Shown: piece after piece, positions 8,808 to 17,022 of the stretch
Layout: each line of letters begins with the position of its first letter
How positions within the stretch are numbered: the first letter of the stretch is position 1
Assembly (NCBI RefSeq): GCF_029433095.1
Contig: NZ_JARNTX010000001.1
Coordinates: 2,790,001 to 2,854,000, forward strand
DNA from: Hymenobacter sp. YC55
Lineage (GTDB): Bacteria > Bacteroidota > Bacteroidia > Cytophagales > Hymenobacteraceae
DNA length: 64,000 nucleotides
Reading direction: 5' to 3'
Made by a program: the position numbers and the translations under genes
Notes under the pieces: model-generated
What the model saw: only the letters and a program-made list of their open reading frames with translations
What the model was told of the DNA's origin: nothing
The model's database searches: none

Positions 8808-11800
8808 TTAGTGAGTTATAACCAGCCGTACTGATTCGCGTTGGCCATTGACGAGCAAGGAGCAGGTATAGAGGCCCGCACTCAGTTTCTCGCTGTGGAG
8901 CGGCAGCTCGTAGTGTTGACCTTGGCGCACCTTGCCCTCGTACAAGCTGGCCACTTGCTGGCCGAGTTGGTTGTAGACCCGCACCTGTGCCGCCCCGTCC
9001 TGCACCGGCCGGAAACTGACGGTAATCGGGCCTGTGGTCGGGTTCGGATACACGCTTAGCTCGTGTAACTGCCGACTTGGAGCCGCCACTGCAAGTGGTG
9101 AACTAATGGATCCGACGGAGGCCGTGCTGGTGGCTAGCGCCAGTGGCCCGCCGCCGTTGTTCTGGCTGTACTTGAGCGTGGCGAAGTCGTAGCCCGTATC
9201 TGTGCCTTGCGAGTAGCCACTCACGTACACGTTGTTGCTCGCGTCTACCGTGATGGCCGCCGCTTCGTCGTAGCTACCAGTTCCGTCGTAGCGCGCCGCC
9301 CAGAGTTGCCGACCGGTCTGCAGACTAGGATTAGCATTTGGCCAGACGGCATACTTGACGGTCGCATAGTCATCGGTGCCATCGCTGTTGTACGACAGAC
9401 CCGTTACATAGGCGTTGCCAGCCGCGTCTACGGCTACGGCCTTGGCTTCCTCATAGCTATTGTCGGGACCATTGTAGTTAATCGTCCATGCGAGGCGCCC
9501 GGTTCCCATCTGGTACATCATAGTAACATAGTCAGCGCCCGTGCTGCTGAACGAGGTACCTACTACATACGCAAACTCATTACGCAGGCCCGTCACCATA
9601 TCCGCTACCACATCATCACCATTGCTGGGTCCATTGTAGCGGCCTACCCATTGCTGCTGGCCCGTGCTTCTGGTGTATTCGCTGGTGGCAATGTCGAAGC
9701 CCGTGCTAGTGCCCCCATCGGAGGTGCCGGTCACCACGACACTGCTTTGAAAACCGTTGGCAAGGGCAATTCTAGCGGCCTCATCATAGCCGTTGGCCGG
9801 GCCATTGTAGCGCGTCTCCCACACCTGCTGCCCATTGGCGTCGTACCTAACGGTAGCATAGTCGCTTTGTGTGTCGGTGTAAGTGGTGCCGGTCACGTAC
9901 ACGTCGCCCGCCGGGTCCACCACCAAGTCCGCCGCGAGGTCGAAGCTGTTGGCCGGGCCGTTGTAGCGGGTGGCCCACTGCTGCTGGCCATTCGTATCAT
10001 ATTTGACGGTGGCGTAGTCGTAGCTGCTGGTGCTGCCGTTGTCGGAGGAGCCGGTCACGTACACGTTGCCTGTTCCATCAACCTCCACTTTGGAAGCTAA
10101 GTCATAGCCATTGGCGGGGCCGTTGTAGCGCTTCACCCACAACTGCTGGCCCGTGGGCGAGTACTTGATGGTGGCGTAGTCGCTCTCGGTGGCACTGTAC
10201 GATGTACCTGAAACGTAGACGTTGCCCGCGGCATCGACTACCACGTTGGTAGGCAGGTCCTCATTGTCGGCCGGGCCATTGTAGCGCGCCTCCCATTGCT
10301 GCTGCCCGTTGGCATTATACTTCACCGTGGCGTAGTCGTAGTTGCGCCCGTTGTAGGCGTAGCCCGTTACGTACACGTTGCCGGCCGCATCACTGACTAC
10401 ATCTTTGGCTACTTCGGCGCTGTTGCCCGTGCCCGTGAACCGTGCCTCCCACGCCTCCTGTACGCTGTTTTGTTCGTATTTGACGAGCGTAAAGCTAGTT
10501 CCATCGGGAGCCTTTCCAGAGTCGCCGCCCACGTACACGTTGCCGGCGGTATCTAGGCCGATGTGCTTAGCCATATCCGCCCTGTTGGCCGGGCCGTTGT
10601 AACGAGCCTCCCATACCTGCTGGCCACTAGCCGAGTACTTTACCGTCGCATAGTCGTTGTTGGTGCTCAGGCCCTGCGAGGTTCCGGCCACGTATACGTT
10701 GCCAGCTGCATCGAGCACCATATCAACGAGCACATTATCGAAGCCTTGAGCGCCGTTACCGGTCGGACCGTTATAGCGTGCCAGCCAGAGTTGCTGGCCG
10801 CTCGGCGAATACTTGATGGTGGCAAATTCGTCTTTAGCGCCGCTACTCGAGGAGCCTGTTACAAACACGTTGTTGTTGGCATCCACAGCCAGGGCCGTGG
10901 GCTCGTCTGCGCCGTTGGCGGGGCCGTTGTAGACTGCTTCCCACAATTGCTGCCCGGTGGCCGCAGCGTACTTTCGGGTGGCATAGTTGGTGCTGCTAGT
11001 GGTGGTGGCGTAGTAGCCGATAGCAAGCAAGTCGCCGGCGCCATCTACCATTAACTTATCAAGAACAGGAAAAATGTTTCCCTGGTTGGAGGCAGTCCAT
11101 ACCAGTTGGCCGGTAGCTTTGTCGTACTTGAAAATAGTCCGGTCCCGCGATACGTACGCATTGCCGGCGGCATCCGCGGCTACGGCATTAGGTCCTCCGT
11201 TGTTACTAGTATACGCAGTGCTCCACAACCGTGTGCCGTTGGCCGAGTACTTGACCGTGACCATATCGGCGTTGCGGGGGGGGTTGGTGCCGGCAAAAAT
11301 AATAGTGCCCGTCACGTACACATTACCCGCCGCGTCTACGGCCAAGGCTTCCGCTACATCATTATTGCTTTCTCTATCAAAGCGATTAACCCACAAGGTT
11401 TGACCACTAGGTGAATACTTAACTGTAAGAAAGTCTGCACGGGAAGTTGGAGTACCACTCGTGGCAGCGAAAACGGTAGAGGTACCGGTTACAATCACGT
11501 TCCCCGCTGCGTCGAGCACCAGATCAACGGGGCGGTCGACGCTGCCGTATCGGCCGGGCGAGTTGTAGTACTCTTCCCAAACCAGCTGGCCACTAGGCGA
11601 GAACTTTGACGTCACGTAATCTTCGCCCGACGAATTATGGCCTAGCACATACGTGTTACCAGCAGCGTCCACCTCCATGTCGACCCGAGTGAAAGCCGCG
11701 GAGTTGGCCCCTTCCCGGTAGCGAGTCGCCCACACTTGGCTGGTTGTTTCGGCAGCGCTGGTCCGGGCTTGGCTTTGCACGGCCCCAGCTAGGGCTACTT

Positions 11801-12044
11801 GCTTGCTGCCAGAACGGACGAGGCCGCGCTGCTGAGCCAGGCGCTTCGTGGGTCCTACCCCTAGAGTAGTGATGGCGTGGCGCAGGGTTGGCGCACCAGC
11901 TGGCAGCGAGAACTGGAGCTGCGTAGGCAGGCCTTTTGGGGCTTTGCTAGCCGAGATTGAGGGTGTTACTTGGGCCTGACTGGCAGGCACACACAGGAGC
12001 AGGCCTGCTGCCAGCGGCAGCAAACGGGTAAACGTCTGTTTCAT
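8808..12044 (-). CDS. Secreted SBBP beta-propeller protein with T9SS sorting domain (1078 aa)
   Basis: The signal peptide is MKQTFTRLLPLAAGLLLCVPASQAQ. A pro-like region follows (LPTQLQFSLPAGAPTLRHAI), then 16 SBBP repeats by count. Repeat 4 is short (NAYVSRDRTIFKYDKATGQ), repeat 8 is aberrant (KYEQNSVQEAW), and repeat 9 (NVYVTGYAYNGRNYDYATVK) is the same as repeat 9 of the 1828-5028 paralogue, so the two genes are collinear blade by blade. The final ~80 residues are a T9SS sorting domain ending SVRLVITH. Its 5' leader is nearly identical to that of the 5448-8657 gene for about 30 bases. Secreted; function unknown. Confidence 0.93.
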   Translation of the reverse strand: MKQTFTRLLPLAAGLLLCVPASQAQVTPSISASKAPKGLPTQLQFSLPAGAPTLRHAITTLGVGPTKRLAQQRGLVRSGSKQVALAGAVQSQARTSAAETTSQVWATRYREGANSAAFTRVDMEVDAAGNTYVLGHNSSGEDYVTSKFSPSGQLVWEEYYNSPGRYGSVDRPVDLVLDAAGNVIVTGTSTVFAATSGTPTSRADFLTVKYSPSGQTLWVNRFDRESNNDVAEALAVDAAGNVYVTGTIIFAGTNPPRNADMVTVKYSANGTRLWSTAYTSNNGGPNAVAADAAGNAYVSRDRTIFKYDKATGQLVWTASNQGNIFPVLDKLMVDGAGDLLAIGYYATTTSSTNYATRKYAAATGQQLWEAVYNGPANGADEPTALAVDANNNVFVTGSSSSGAKDEFATIKYSPSGQQLWLARYNGPTGNGAQGFDNVLVDMVLDAAGNVYVAGTSQGLSTNNDYATVKYSASGQQVWEARYNGPANRADMAKHIGLDTAGNVYVGGDSGKAPDGTSFTLVKYEQNSVQEAWEARFTGTGNSAEVAKDVVSDAAGNVYVTGYAYNGRNYDYATVKYNANGQQQWEARYNGPADNEDLPTNVVVDAAGNVYVSGTSYSATESDYATIKYSPTGQQLWVKRYNGPANGYDLASKVEVDGTGNVYVTGSSDNGSTSSYDYATVKYDTNGQQQWATRYNGPANSFDLAADLVVDPAGDVYVTGTTYTDTQSDYATVRYDANGQQVWETRYNGPANGYDEAARIALANGFQSSVVVTGTSDGGTSTGFDIATSEYTRSTGQQQWVGRYNGPSNGDDVVADMVTGLRNEFAYVVGTSFSSTGADYVTMMYQMGTGRLAWTINYNGPDNSYEEAKAVAVDAAGNAYVTGLSYNSDGTDDYATVKYAVWPNANPSLQTGRQLWAARYDGTGSYDEAAAITVDASNNVYVSGYSQGTDTGYDFATLKYSQNNGGGPLALATSTASVGSISSPLAVAAPSRQLHELSVYPNPTTGPITVSFRPVQDGAAQVRVYNQLGQQVASLYEGKVRQGQHYELPLHSEKLSAGLYTCSLLVNGQRESVRLVITH

Positions 12045-12464
12045 AGAAAAGGAAAGGTTGGAAATAAATAAAGCGGAACTACCCTGCTAATCAGCCAAAT
12101 AGATATAATAGGAAAACAAGAAAGCACAAGGCTACTACCCCGTCTTTCCCTAAAGCTTCGCAGTGCCTGCAATTACCGAACAAGCGCGCAGATTTTAGCA
12201 TTGAATTCTGTAAAAAAGTAAAATTATCCATGAATTAATAATAAAATAATCTCGGCCTTATACAGATAATTACAAGATTTTGTTGCAGCCTATTTGTTGA
12301 ATTTCAAATTGTAAATATTAAAGTTTAGTCAACTCGCTTATCCAGCTAATGCAACACAAAACTTAAATAATATAGAAGCATAGTAGAAGCTTCTCGTAAT
12401 ACATACAAAAGGCGCCTTCAAACTCGAGTTTGAGGGCGCCTTTTTCGCAAGCAGTTGACTAAGG
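12045..12464. other. AT-rich intergenic gap
   Basis: This is the most AT-rich stretch of the array (about 12180-12370). It probably contains the promoter of the gene starting at 12044. The terminator of the next gene lies at 12407-12444. No coding sequence was seen. Confidence 0.5.
12407..12444 (-). terminator. Intrinsic terminator of SBBP gene 5
   Basis: A long near-perfect stem is formed by AAAAGGCGCC at 12407-12416 and GGCGCCTTTT at 12435-12444, with an inner stem TCAAACT/AGTTTGA. It lies 21 bases past the stop at 12465, with U-rich ends in either direction. Confidence 0.92.
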
Positions 12465-14117
12465 CTAATGCGCGACGTGTAACCGAACAGATTCGCGTTG
12501 GCCGTTCACTAGCAAAGAGCAGGTGTACAAACCCGAAGCCAGCGTCTGGCTATTGAGTGGCAGCGTGTAGCGCTGGCCTTGGCTCACCGTGCCCTGATAC
12601 AAGGTGGCTACTTGTTGCCCAAGCTGATTGTAGACTTGCACCTGCGCCGCCCCACTCGCAAGCGCGCGGAAACTCACAGTGGCTTGCGTGGCAGTTGGGT
12701 TGGGGTACACCGCTAGTTCCTCTAGCGACTTCTGTGCCGGGGCAGCCGCCAGCGGGGAAGAACCCGTCTGAGCGTATTTGACGGTGATATAGTCGGAGTT
12801 GGTGCCGCTGCTTACCGAGGAGCCGGTTACGTACACGTTGCCCGCGGCGTCTACTACAATGCTGTTGGCTTGGTCTACGCCGTTGCTGTCGCCGTTGTAG
12901 CGAATGTGCCAGAGTTGCTGGCCGCTGGTAGCAGCATATTTGAGCGTGGCATAATCGTAACTGTCGCTGTTGCTGCTGTCGGAGTAGCCGGTTACGTAGG
13001 CGTTGCCGGCCGCGTCTACGGCGAGGTCGGTGGCTACATCGGCGCCGTTGCCCGAGCCGTTGTAGCGGGCTTCCCACAGTTGCTGACCGTTAGCCGAATA
13101 CTTGAGCGTGGCGTAGTCGGAGGAACTCAGACTGGCGCCGCTGTAGGAGCGGCCCGTCACGAACACGTTGCCGGCGGCGTCTACGGCGAGGTTGGTGGCC
13201 CAATCGTTGCGGCCGTTGGTTCCGTTGTAGCGGCTCGCCCACTGCTGTTGGCCGGTAACCGAGTACTTCACCGTAACGTAGTCGTAGCCGGTGCTGCTGC
13301 CAAAGGAATAGCCCGTCACGTACACGTTGCTAGCGGCATCTACGGCCATGTCGGTAGCCGAGCCCCCGCCGTTGCTGATGCCGTTGTAGCGGGCTTCCCA
13401 CAGCTGTTGGCCAGTAGCCGAGTACTTAAGCGTCACATAATCGGAGTAGCCGTAGGAAGAACCCGTCACGTACACGTTGCCAGCGGCGTCGAGCGCCAGA
13501 GAGCTGGCTTGATCTTCGCTGCGGCCCGCGCCGTTGTAGCGCGTAACCCAGAGCTGCTTGCCGCTAACGCCGTCGTACTTGAGCGTGGCGTAGTCGCTGC
13601 CGCTACCAGCTCCAACCGAAGCGCCCGTCACGTACACGTTGCCGGCCGCATCTAGGACCAGGTCAGTAGGCTCATCGTTACCGTTGCCAGGGCCGTTGTA
13701 GCGGGCGGTCCAGAGTTGCTGACCGATAGTAGAATATTTGATGGTAACATAATCGGTGTGGCTGGCACCCGTCACGTACACATTGCCTGCCGCATCTACT
13801 ACCACGCTAGTTGCCTTATCGTAGTGGCTGCCGGGCTCGTTGTAGCGGGCTTCCCACAGTTGCTGGCCGTTGGCCGAGTACTTGGTGGTGATAAAGTCGT
13901 ACAGGTTGTCGCTGCCGAGCGAGTAGCCGGTCACGTACACGTTGCCGGCCGCGTCTACGGCCACATCTTTGGCCACGTCGTTGTTGTCGCCTGCCTTGCT
14001 ATTGGTATAAGGAGTAGCCCAAACCTGCTGGATGCCAATGGACTGGGCCTGTAAGGTTGATACAGAAACCAACAAGCCGGCTGCTAACGATAAAAAGTGG
14101 GTAGAAAAGTGCTTCAT
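12465..14117 (-). CDS. Short secreted SBBP beta-propeller protein with T9SS sorting domain (550 aa)
   Basis: The signal peptide is MKHFSTHFLSLAAGLLVSV, with cleavage near LQAQS. There is no long pro-region. Exactly eight SBBP repeats follow, all close to consensus (DAAGNVYVTG, DYATLKYSANGQQLWEARYNG), then a linker rich in Ala and Pro and a T9SS sorting domain (LAVYPNPTATQATVSF, LASGLYTCSLLVNGQ). It has half the repeat number of its three complete neighbours, which fits one eight-bladed propeller versus two. Its sorting domain is the most diverged of the set. It is first in the array, and its upstream gap 14118-14458 is AT-rich. Secreted; function unknown. Confidence 0.93.
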   Translation of the reverse strand: MKHFSTHFLSLAAGLLVSVSTLQAQSIGIQQVWATPYTNSKAGDNNDVAKDVAVDAAGNVYVTGYSLGSDNLYDFITTKYSANGQQLWEARYNEPGSHYDKATSVVVDAAGNVYVTGASHTDYVTIKYSTIGQQLWTARYNGPGNGNDEPTDLVLDAAGNVYVTGASVGAGSGSDYATLKYDGVSGKQLWVTRYNGAGRSEDQASSLALDAAGNVYVTGSSYGYSDYVTLKYSATGQQLWEARYNGISNGGGSATDMAVDAASNVYVTGYSFGSSTGYDYVTVKYSVTGQQQWASRYNGTNGRNDWATNLAVDAAGNVFVTGRSYSGASLSSSDYATLKYSANGQQLWEARYNGSGNGADVATDLAVDAAGNAYVTGYSDSSNSDSYDYATLKYAATSGQQLWHIRYNGDSNGVDQANSIVVDAAGNVYVTGSSVSSGTNSDYITVKYAQTGSSPLAAAPAQKSLEELAVYPNPTATQATVSFRALASGAAQVQVYNQLGQQVATLYQGTVSQGQRYTLPLNSQTLASGLYTCSLLVNGQRESVRLHVAH

Positions 14118-14458
14118 AGAATAAAGGCTAAAGGAATACTATCGTTCGAGGGCGTATACGGATTGCAAAAAGAAAGTTGTCTTAAATCCAATCTTCCTAC
14201 ATAAGTACAATATAATAAGGTGATATACTAGGATCAAAGTAAGAATAAAAATCCGATTAGGACAAAATCACGAATGTTTATACACAGCTTAAGCCCAACA
14301 GTATACTGGATTAATACAACTCATACCCTCATATAGAGCATTAAAAAGAATTTTACTCCTACAGAATCACATTCTAGATTCTTCCAATCAAATACCTTGA
14401 TTTTGTCTATCCCTTCTCACTGCAATTCAGCGCACTAGAGCTGTTGAGTGCCGAAAAC
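14118..14458. other. AT-rich gap upstream of the SBBP array
   Basis: No open reading frame or strong hairpin was seen. The region is AT-rich throughout and must contain the promoter of the gene starting at 14117, and probably the 3' end signals of the DUF3891 gene. I could not assign a definite promoter box. Confidence 0.45.
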
Positions 14459-15271
14459 TCAGACGGGCCTGTAACAACAAGCTTCACTGTCCCAAGCCTG
14501 CCCTGCGATATGTACTTCCAACACCTGCGTTGGTGCTTGTTGAAAACAGTCTGCTAGTCCCACGGCAGCGAGGTGCTCTTTCGGCAATTCCTTGTAGCGA
14601 AGCTTGATGCTGAAAGGCTCGTCGAAGGGGAAGGGCTGTACTCGCACTTGGTTGCTGCTTAGCCAATGCGCCTGCACCAGTTGGTGATGGGTGAAGGGAA
14701 AGAAGTCGGAAAACGGAATACCGTCGCGGTACCAGGGGTGCTCGTGGGCTTTGTCGGCGCCGGGCTCATTGAGGCAGAAGTAAAGCGACAACCGGTCGGC
14801 GAACTTCAGGAGTTGCACATGGAAGTCGAGAATATGCTGCTGCGCGTTTGTGCTCAGGCCAAGCGCCTGCTGCAAGCGTTGCTGGCGCTGCTCCTCGGCT
14901 GCAAGAAAGTGCTGGCCTACTTCGGTTTTGGCTAGGTCAGGGAAGCTTGTGTAGTGCAGGCTGCACAGCAGCCCGGCGTAGGGCGACATGTCCTCTACCT
15001 CGGTGATGCCCTGCTGGTAATGGCGGACTTTGGGTTCCGCCGGAAAATCAAGAAAGGAATAAGGCGCTTGGGTTTGCTCGTTCCAGCTTGGCGCGGCATC
15101 CAGCGGAATCCACCCCCGGTCGTGTTGCTGAATTGCCAGCTCCACTTCGGGCCGCAGCGCCGCGCCTTCGAAGTAGGCGGGTTGCCAGTGCTCGATCAGC
15201 ACACCGGCCACCCGCGCATGATCGTGCTGGTTGATGTAGTAGAAGCTGGAAGGGGTTTCCCTGACAATCAT
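14459..15271 (-). CDS. DUF3891 family protein
   Basis: This is a soluble protein of 270 residues starting MIVRETPSSFYYINQHDHAR and matching the DUF3891 family, whose members begin with MIVR and carry an early QHDHA motif. A second His/Asp cluster (QHDRGWIPLD, near residue 47) and a later HxxQLLKFADRLSLY segment resemble HD-type metal-binding proteins, but no activity is known. A TTG start 18 bases upstream (15289) is possible; the ATG at 15271 fits the family start better. It stands alone on the minus strand, upstream of the SBBP array. Confidence 0.75.
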   Translation of the reverse strand: MIVRETPSSFYYINQHDHARVAGVLIEHWQPAYFEGAALRPEVELAIQQHDRGWIPLDAAPSWNEQTQAPYSFLDFPAEPKVRHYQQGITEVEDMSPYAGLLCSLHYTSFPDLAKTEVGQHFLAAEEQRQQRLQQALGLSTNAQQHILDFHVQLLKFADRLSLYFCLNEPGADKAHEHPWYRDGIPFSDFFPFTHHQLVQAHWLSSNQVRVQPFPFDEPFSIKLRYKELPKEHLAAVGLADCFQQAPTQVLEVHIAGQAWDSEACCYRPV

Positions 15272-15328
15272 ATGGGATGTTGCTGGCAAAACCAGTTACG
15301 CAGAGGCAGACCAGTTGCCAACGCTTCG

Positions 15329-15820
15329 TTAGGCCTTCTCCCCCATCGTCCAGCCTTCGCGGGGCACGGGCGTTTGGTCAGGACCAGGAATAAGCTTGTC
15401 GAGAACAGCGCCGGTGGTAAAGGCGTAGATGCCTTTGTGGAGTAGGTCGATGGCTTGCTCGTCGCGGGGCCAGGTCCAGGGCAGCGCGCCTACGCCGGTG
15501 GCATTTTCCAGCGTCTGGTCGTTGAGCAGGCGCAAATTCATAAACAGGAAGGAGCCTACTGGCCCGCGCAGGCCGCGCTCGGCCATCATAGCCCGCGCAA
15601 TTCCCATCAAAATGCCCTGGCCCCAGTGCATGGTCCAGTTCAGCCCCAGCCGTTGTTCGTCGGGCTTGTGTTGCAACCCGAGTAGCTTTTCCAGCACGTG
15701 AGCAGGCACGTACGAATCGGGGCGCTTGGTGAATTGCTGCTCGATTTTTTCGGCCAGCGTCATGGCGGCCACTCCGGCAGCACCGGCTGCCAGCCCGTAA
15801 AGAATGTTTTTGCCTGTCAT
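15329..15820 (-). CDS. Conserved hypothetical protein with one N-terminal membrane segment
   Basis: The 163-residue protein has a glycine/alanine-rich hydrophobic N-terminus (ILYGLAAGAAGVAAMTLAE, residues 6-24), a charged middle, and a second weakly hydrophobic stretch (GIYAFTTGAVLDKLIPG) near the end. I do not recognise the family. The composition suggests a small membrane-associated protein. It starts at the ATG at 15820 and lies 57 bases upstream of the DUF3891 gene on the same strand, so the two could be co-transcribed. Confidence 0.7.
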   Translation of the reverse strand: MTGKNILYGLAAGAAGVAAMTLAEKIEQQFTKRPDSYVPAHVLEKLLGLQHKPDEQRLGLNWTMHWGQGILMGIARAMMAERGLRGPVGSFLFMNLRLLNDQTLENATGVGALPWTWPRDEQAIDLLHKGIYAFTTGAVLDKLIPGPDQTPVPREGWTMGEKA

Positions 15821-16073
15821 AATACCTTGTTCTCGCCCGGCTTTCGCCCAACGTTATGCGTGGATAAGGAGCTTTGAGAGTATCGAATGTTGCCGTCGTG
15901 CTCGTCGCTGATTCAACACTCTGCCTGTTGTCCTCTACGTCGACACGTCCCGGTAGTTTAGATAAAAACACTGCTAACCCGCTAGCGTCCAGCTTGTAGC
16001 AGAACCAGAAGCACGCTCAGCGTTTAGCTTCAACTAGGCTTAACCCCGGCGCTAAAAGATTGGAGTCGGGCTT

Positions 16074-16706
16074 TCAGCTACCTGCGTTGCTGCTCACCAG
16101 TTTTTCCTGTTCTGCCCGGGCCGGAGCAGTTGGCACCTCAGGAGTTGGCTCGTACACCAGCACGTAAGCCGGAGGTAAATTGAGCAGGACATGGGCCTCA
16201 TCGAGCTGATGGAAGAACTTACCGAACAGTCTCTTATTCTGGAGGGAATACTGAAAAAGGATAAGCTTGCCAGACGGCAGCAAGATCTGGCGGGTGTGCT
16301 CGAGAATGCGCCAGCCTAAGCGCCGGGGCAGCGACGAAAAAGGCAGGCCGCACAACACATAGTCGACCTGGCCGACGAAGCCTATCTTCTGCAAATACTG
16401 CCCGGTTTGGTCGGCGGAACCGTGGAAGACGTGCACATTCGGTTGGCCGGCGTACCGTTCCCGGAGCAGCTGCGCAAACCGCCGGTTCACTTCAACCAGC
16501 ACAACCACCGTTTCTGCTTTGCGGCGCTGGATAAGAATGTCGGTAAATACCCCCGTGCCAGGGCCGTACTCGACGATGCAGCTAGCATTGGCAAAGTCGA
16601 TGGGCTCGGTTACTTTATTGGTTAGCTCCTTGGAACTCGGTATCAGGGAGCCGACCGTGGCGGGGTTGCGAAAAAACTCGCCTACAAAAGAAGGTATGGG
16701 TAGCAT
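16074..16706 (-). CDS. Class I SAM-dependent methyltransferase, phospholipid N-methyltransferase-like
   Basis: The 210-residue protein has a Rossmann methyltransferase fold: SAM motif I EYGPGTGVFT at residues 46-55, an acidic residue after strand 2 (LVEVNRRF), and motif IV-like LCGLPFSSLP. The N-terminal FxxNPATVGSLIPSSKELTN is typical of the PmtA-like COG3963 group and of rRNA adenine dimethylase relatives. It probably methylates a lipid amine such as phosphatidylethanolamine, at the membrane, but the substrate cannot be read from sequence. Monocistronic on the minus strand. Confidence 0.78.
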   Translation of the reverse strand: MLPIPSFVGEFFRNPATVGSLIPSSKELTNKVTEPIDFANASCIVEYGPGTGVFTDILIQRRKAETVVVLVEVNRRFAQLLRERYAGQPNVHVFHGSADQTGQYLQKIGFVGQVDYVLCGLPFSSLPRRLGWRILEHTRQILLPSGKLILFQYSLQNKRLFGKFFHQLDEAHVLLNLPPAYVLVYEPTPEVPTAPARAEQEKLVSSNAGS

Positions 16707-17022
16707 GCGTGGCAGTGACTAGAGTGGATGACAGCCAGCAAAGTGGCCTCAGCAGCTTGTACGGCCTATTTTACTTGGAGGTATAGGGTTCAGCTTGCCA
16801 CGCGCGCCATCCTTAGCAGCTACTGTCTAGCTCAAGCACCTACCACGCTTGTGCTTGAAAAAGTCTTCCGTCACGGACACAACTCGTTACAAAACCTACT
16901 TTTCCACAGCAGAAAACGGGGTTGAGGTTTCCGTAATCCGCAAGCAGGGCCAGCCGATATGCAAGGGCACCCACATAGAGTACCCTTGCGTATCGACCGG
17001 CCCTGCCGGCGGCGCAGCACCG
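16707..17022. other. Intergenic gap with one long hairpin
   Basis: The gap holds the hairpin at 16944-17006 behind the amine oxidase gene. A 65-codon open frame at 16728-16925 has no family resemblance and no start signal, so I do not call it. Nothing else was recognised. Confidence 0.5.
16944..17006. terminator. 27-bp imperfect hairpin behind the amine oxidase gene
   Basis: Arms 16944-16970 and 16980-17006 match over 23 of 27 positions, the mismatches being transition-type (G-U compatible on one strand). It starts 17 bases after the stop at 17023 and has no T tract. It probably acts as a terminator or 3'-end protector. Confidence 0.7.

Noticed and set aside
16728-16925. 65-codon plus-strand frame in the gap before the amine oxidase terminator
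   Set aside because: No recognisable family, no promoter box and atypical composition; probably chance.
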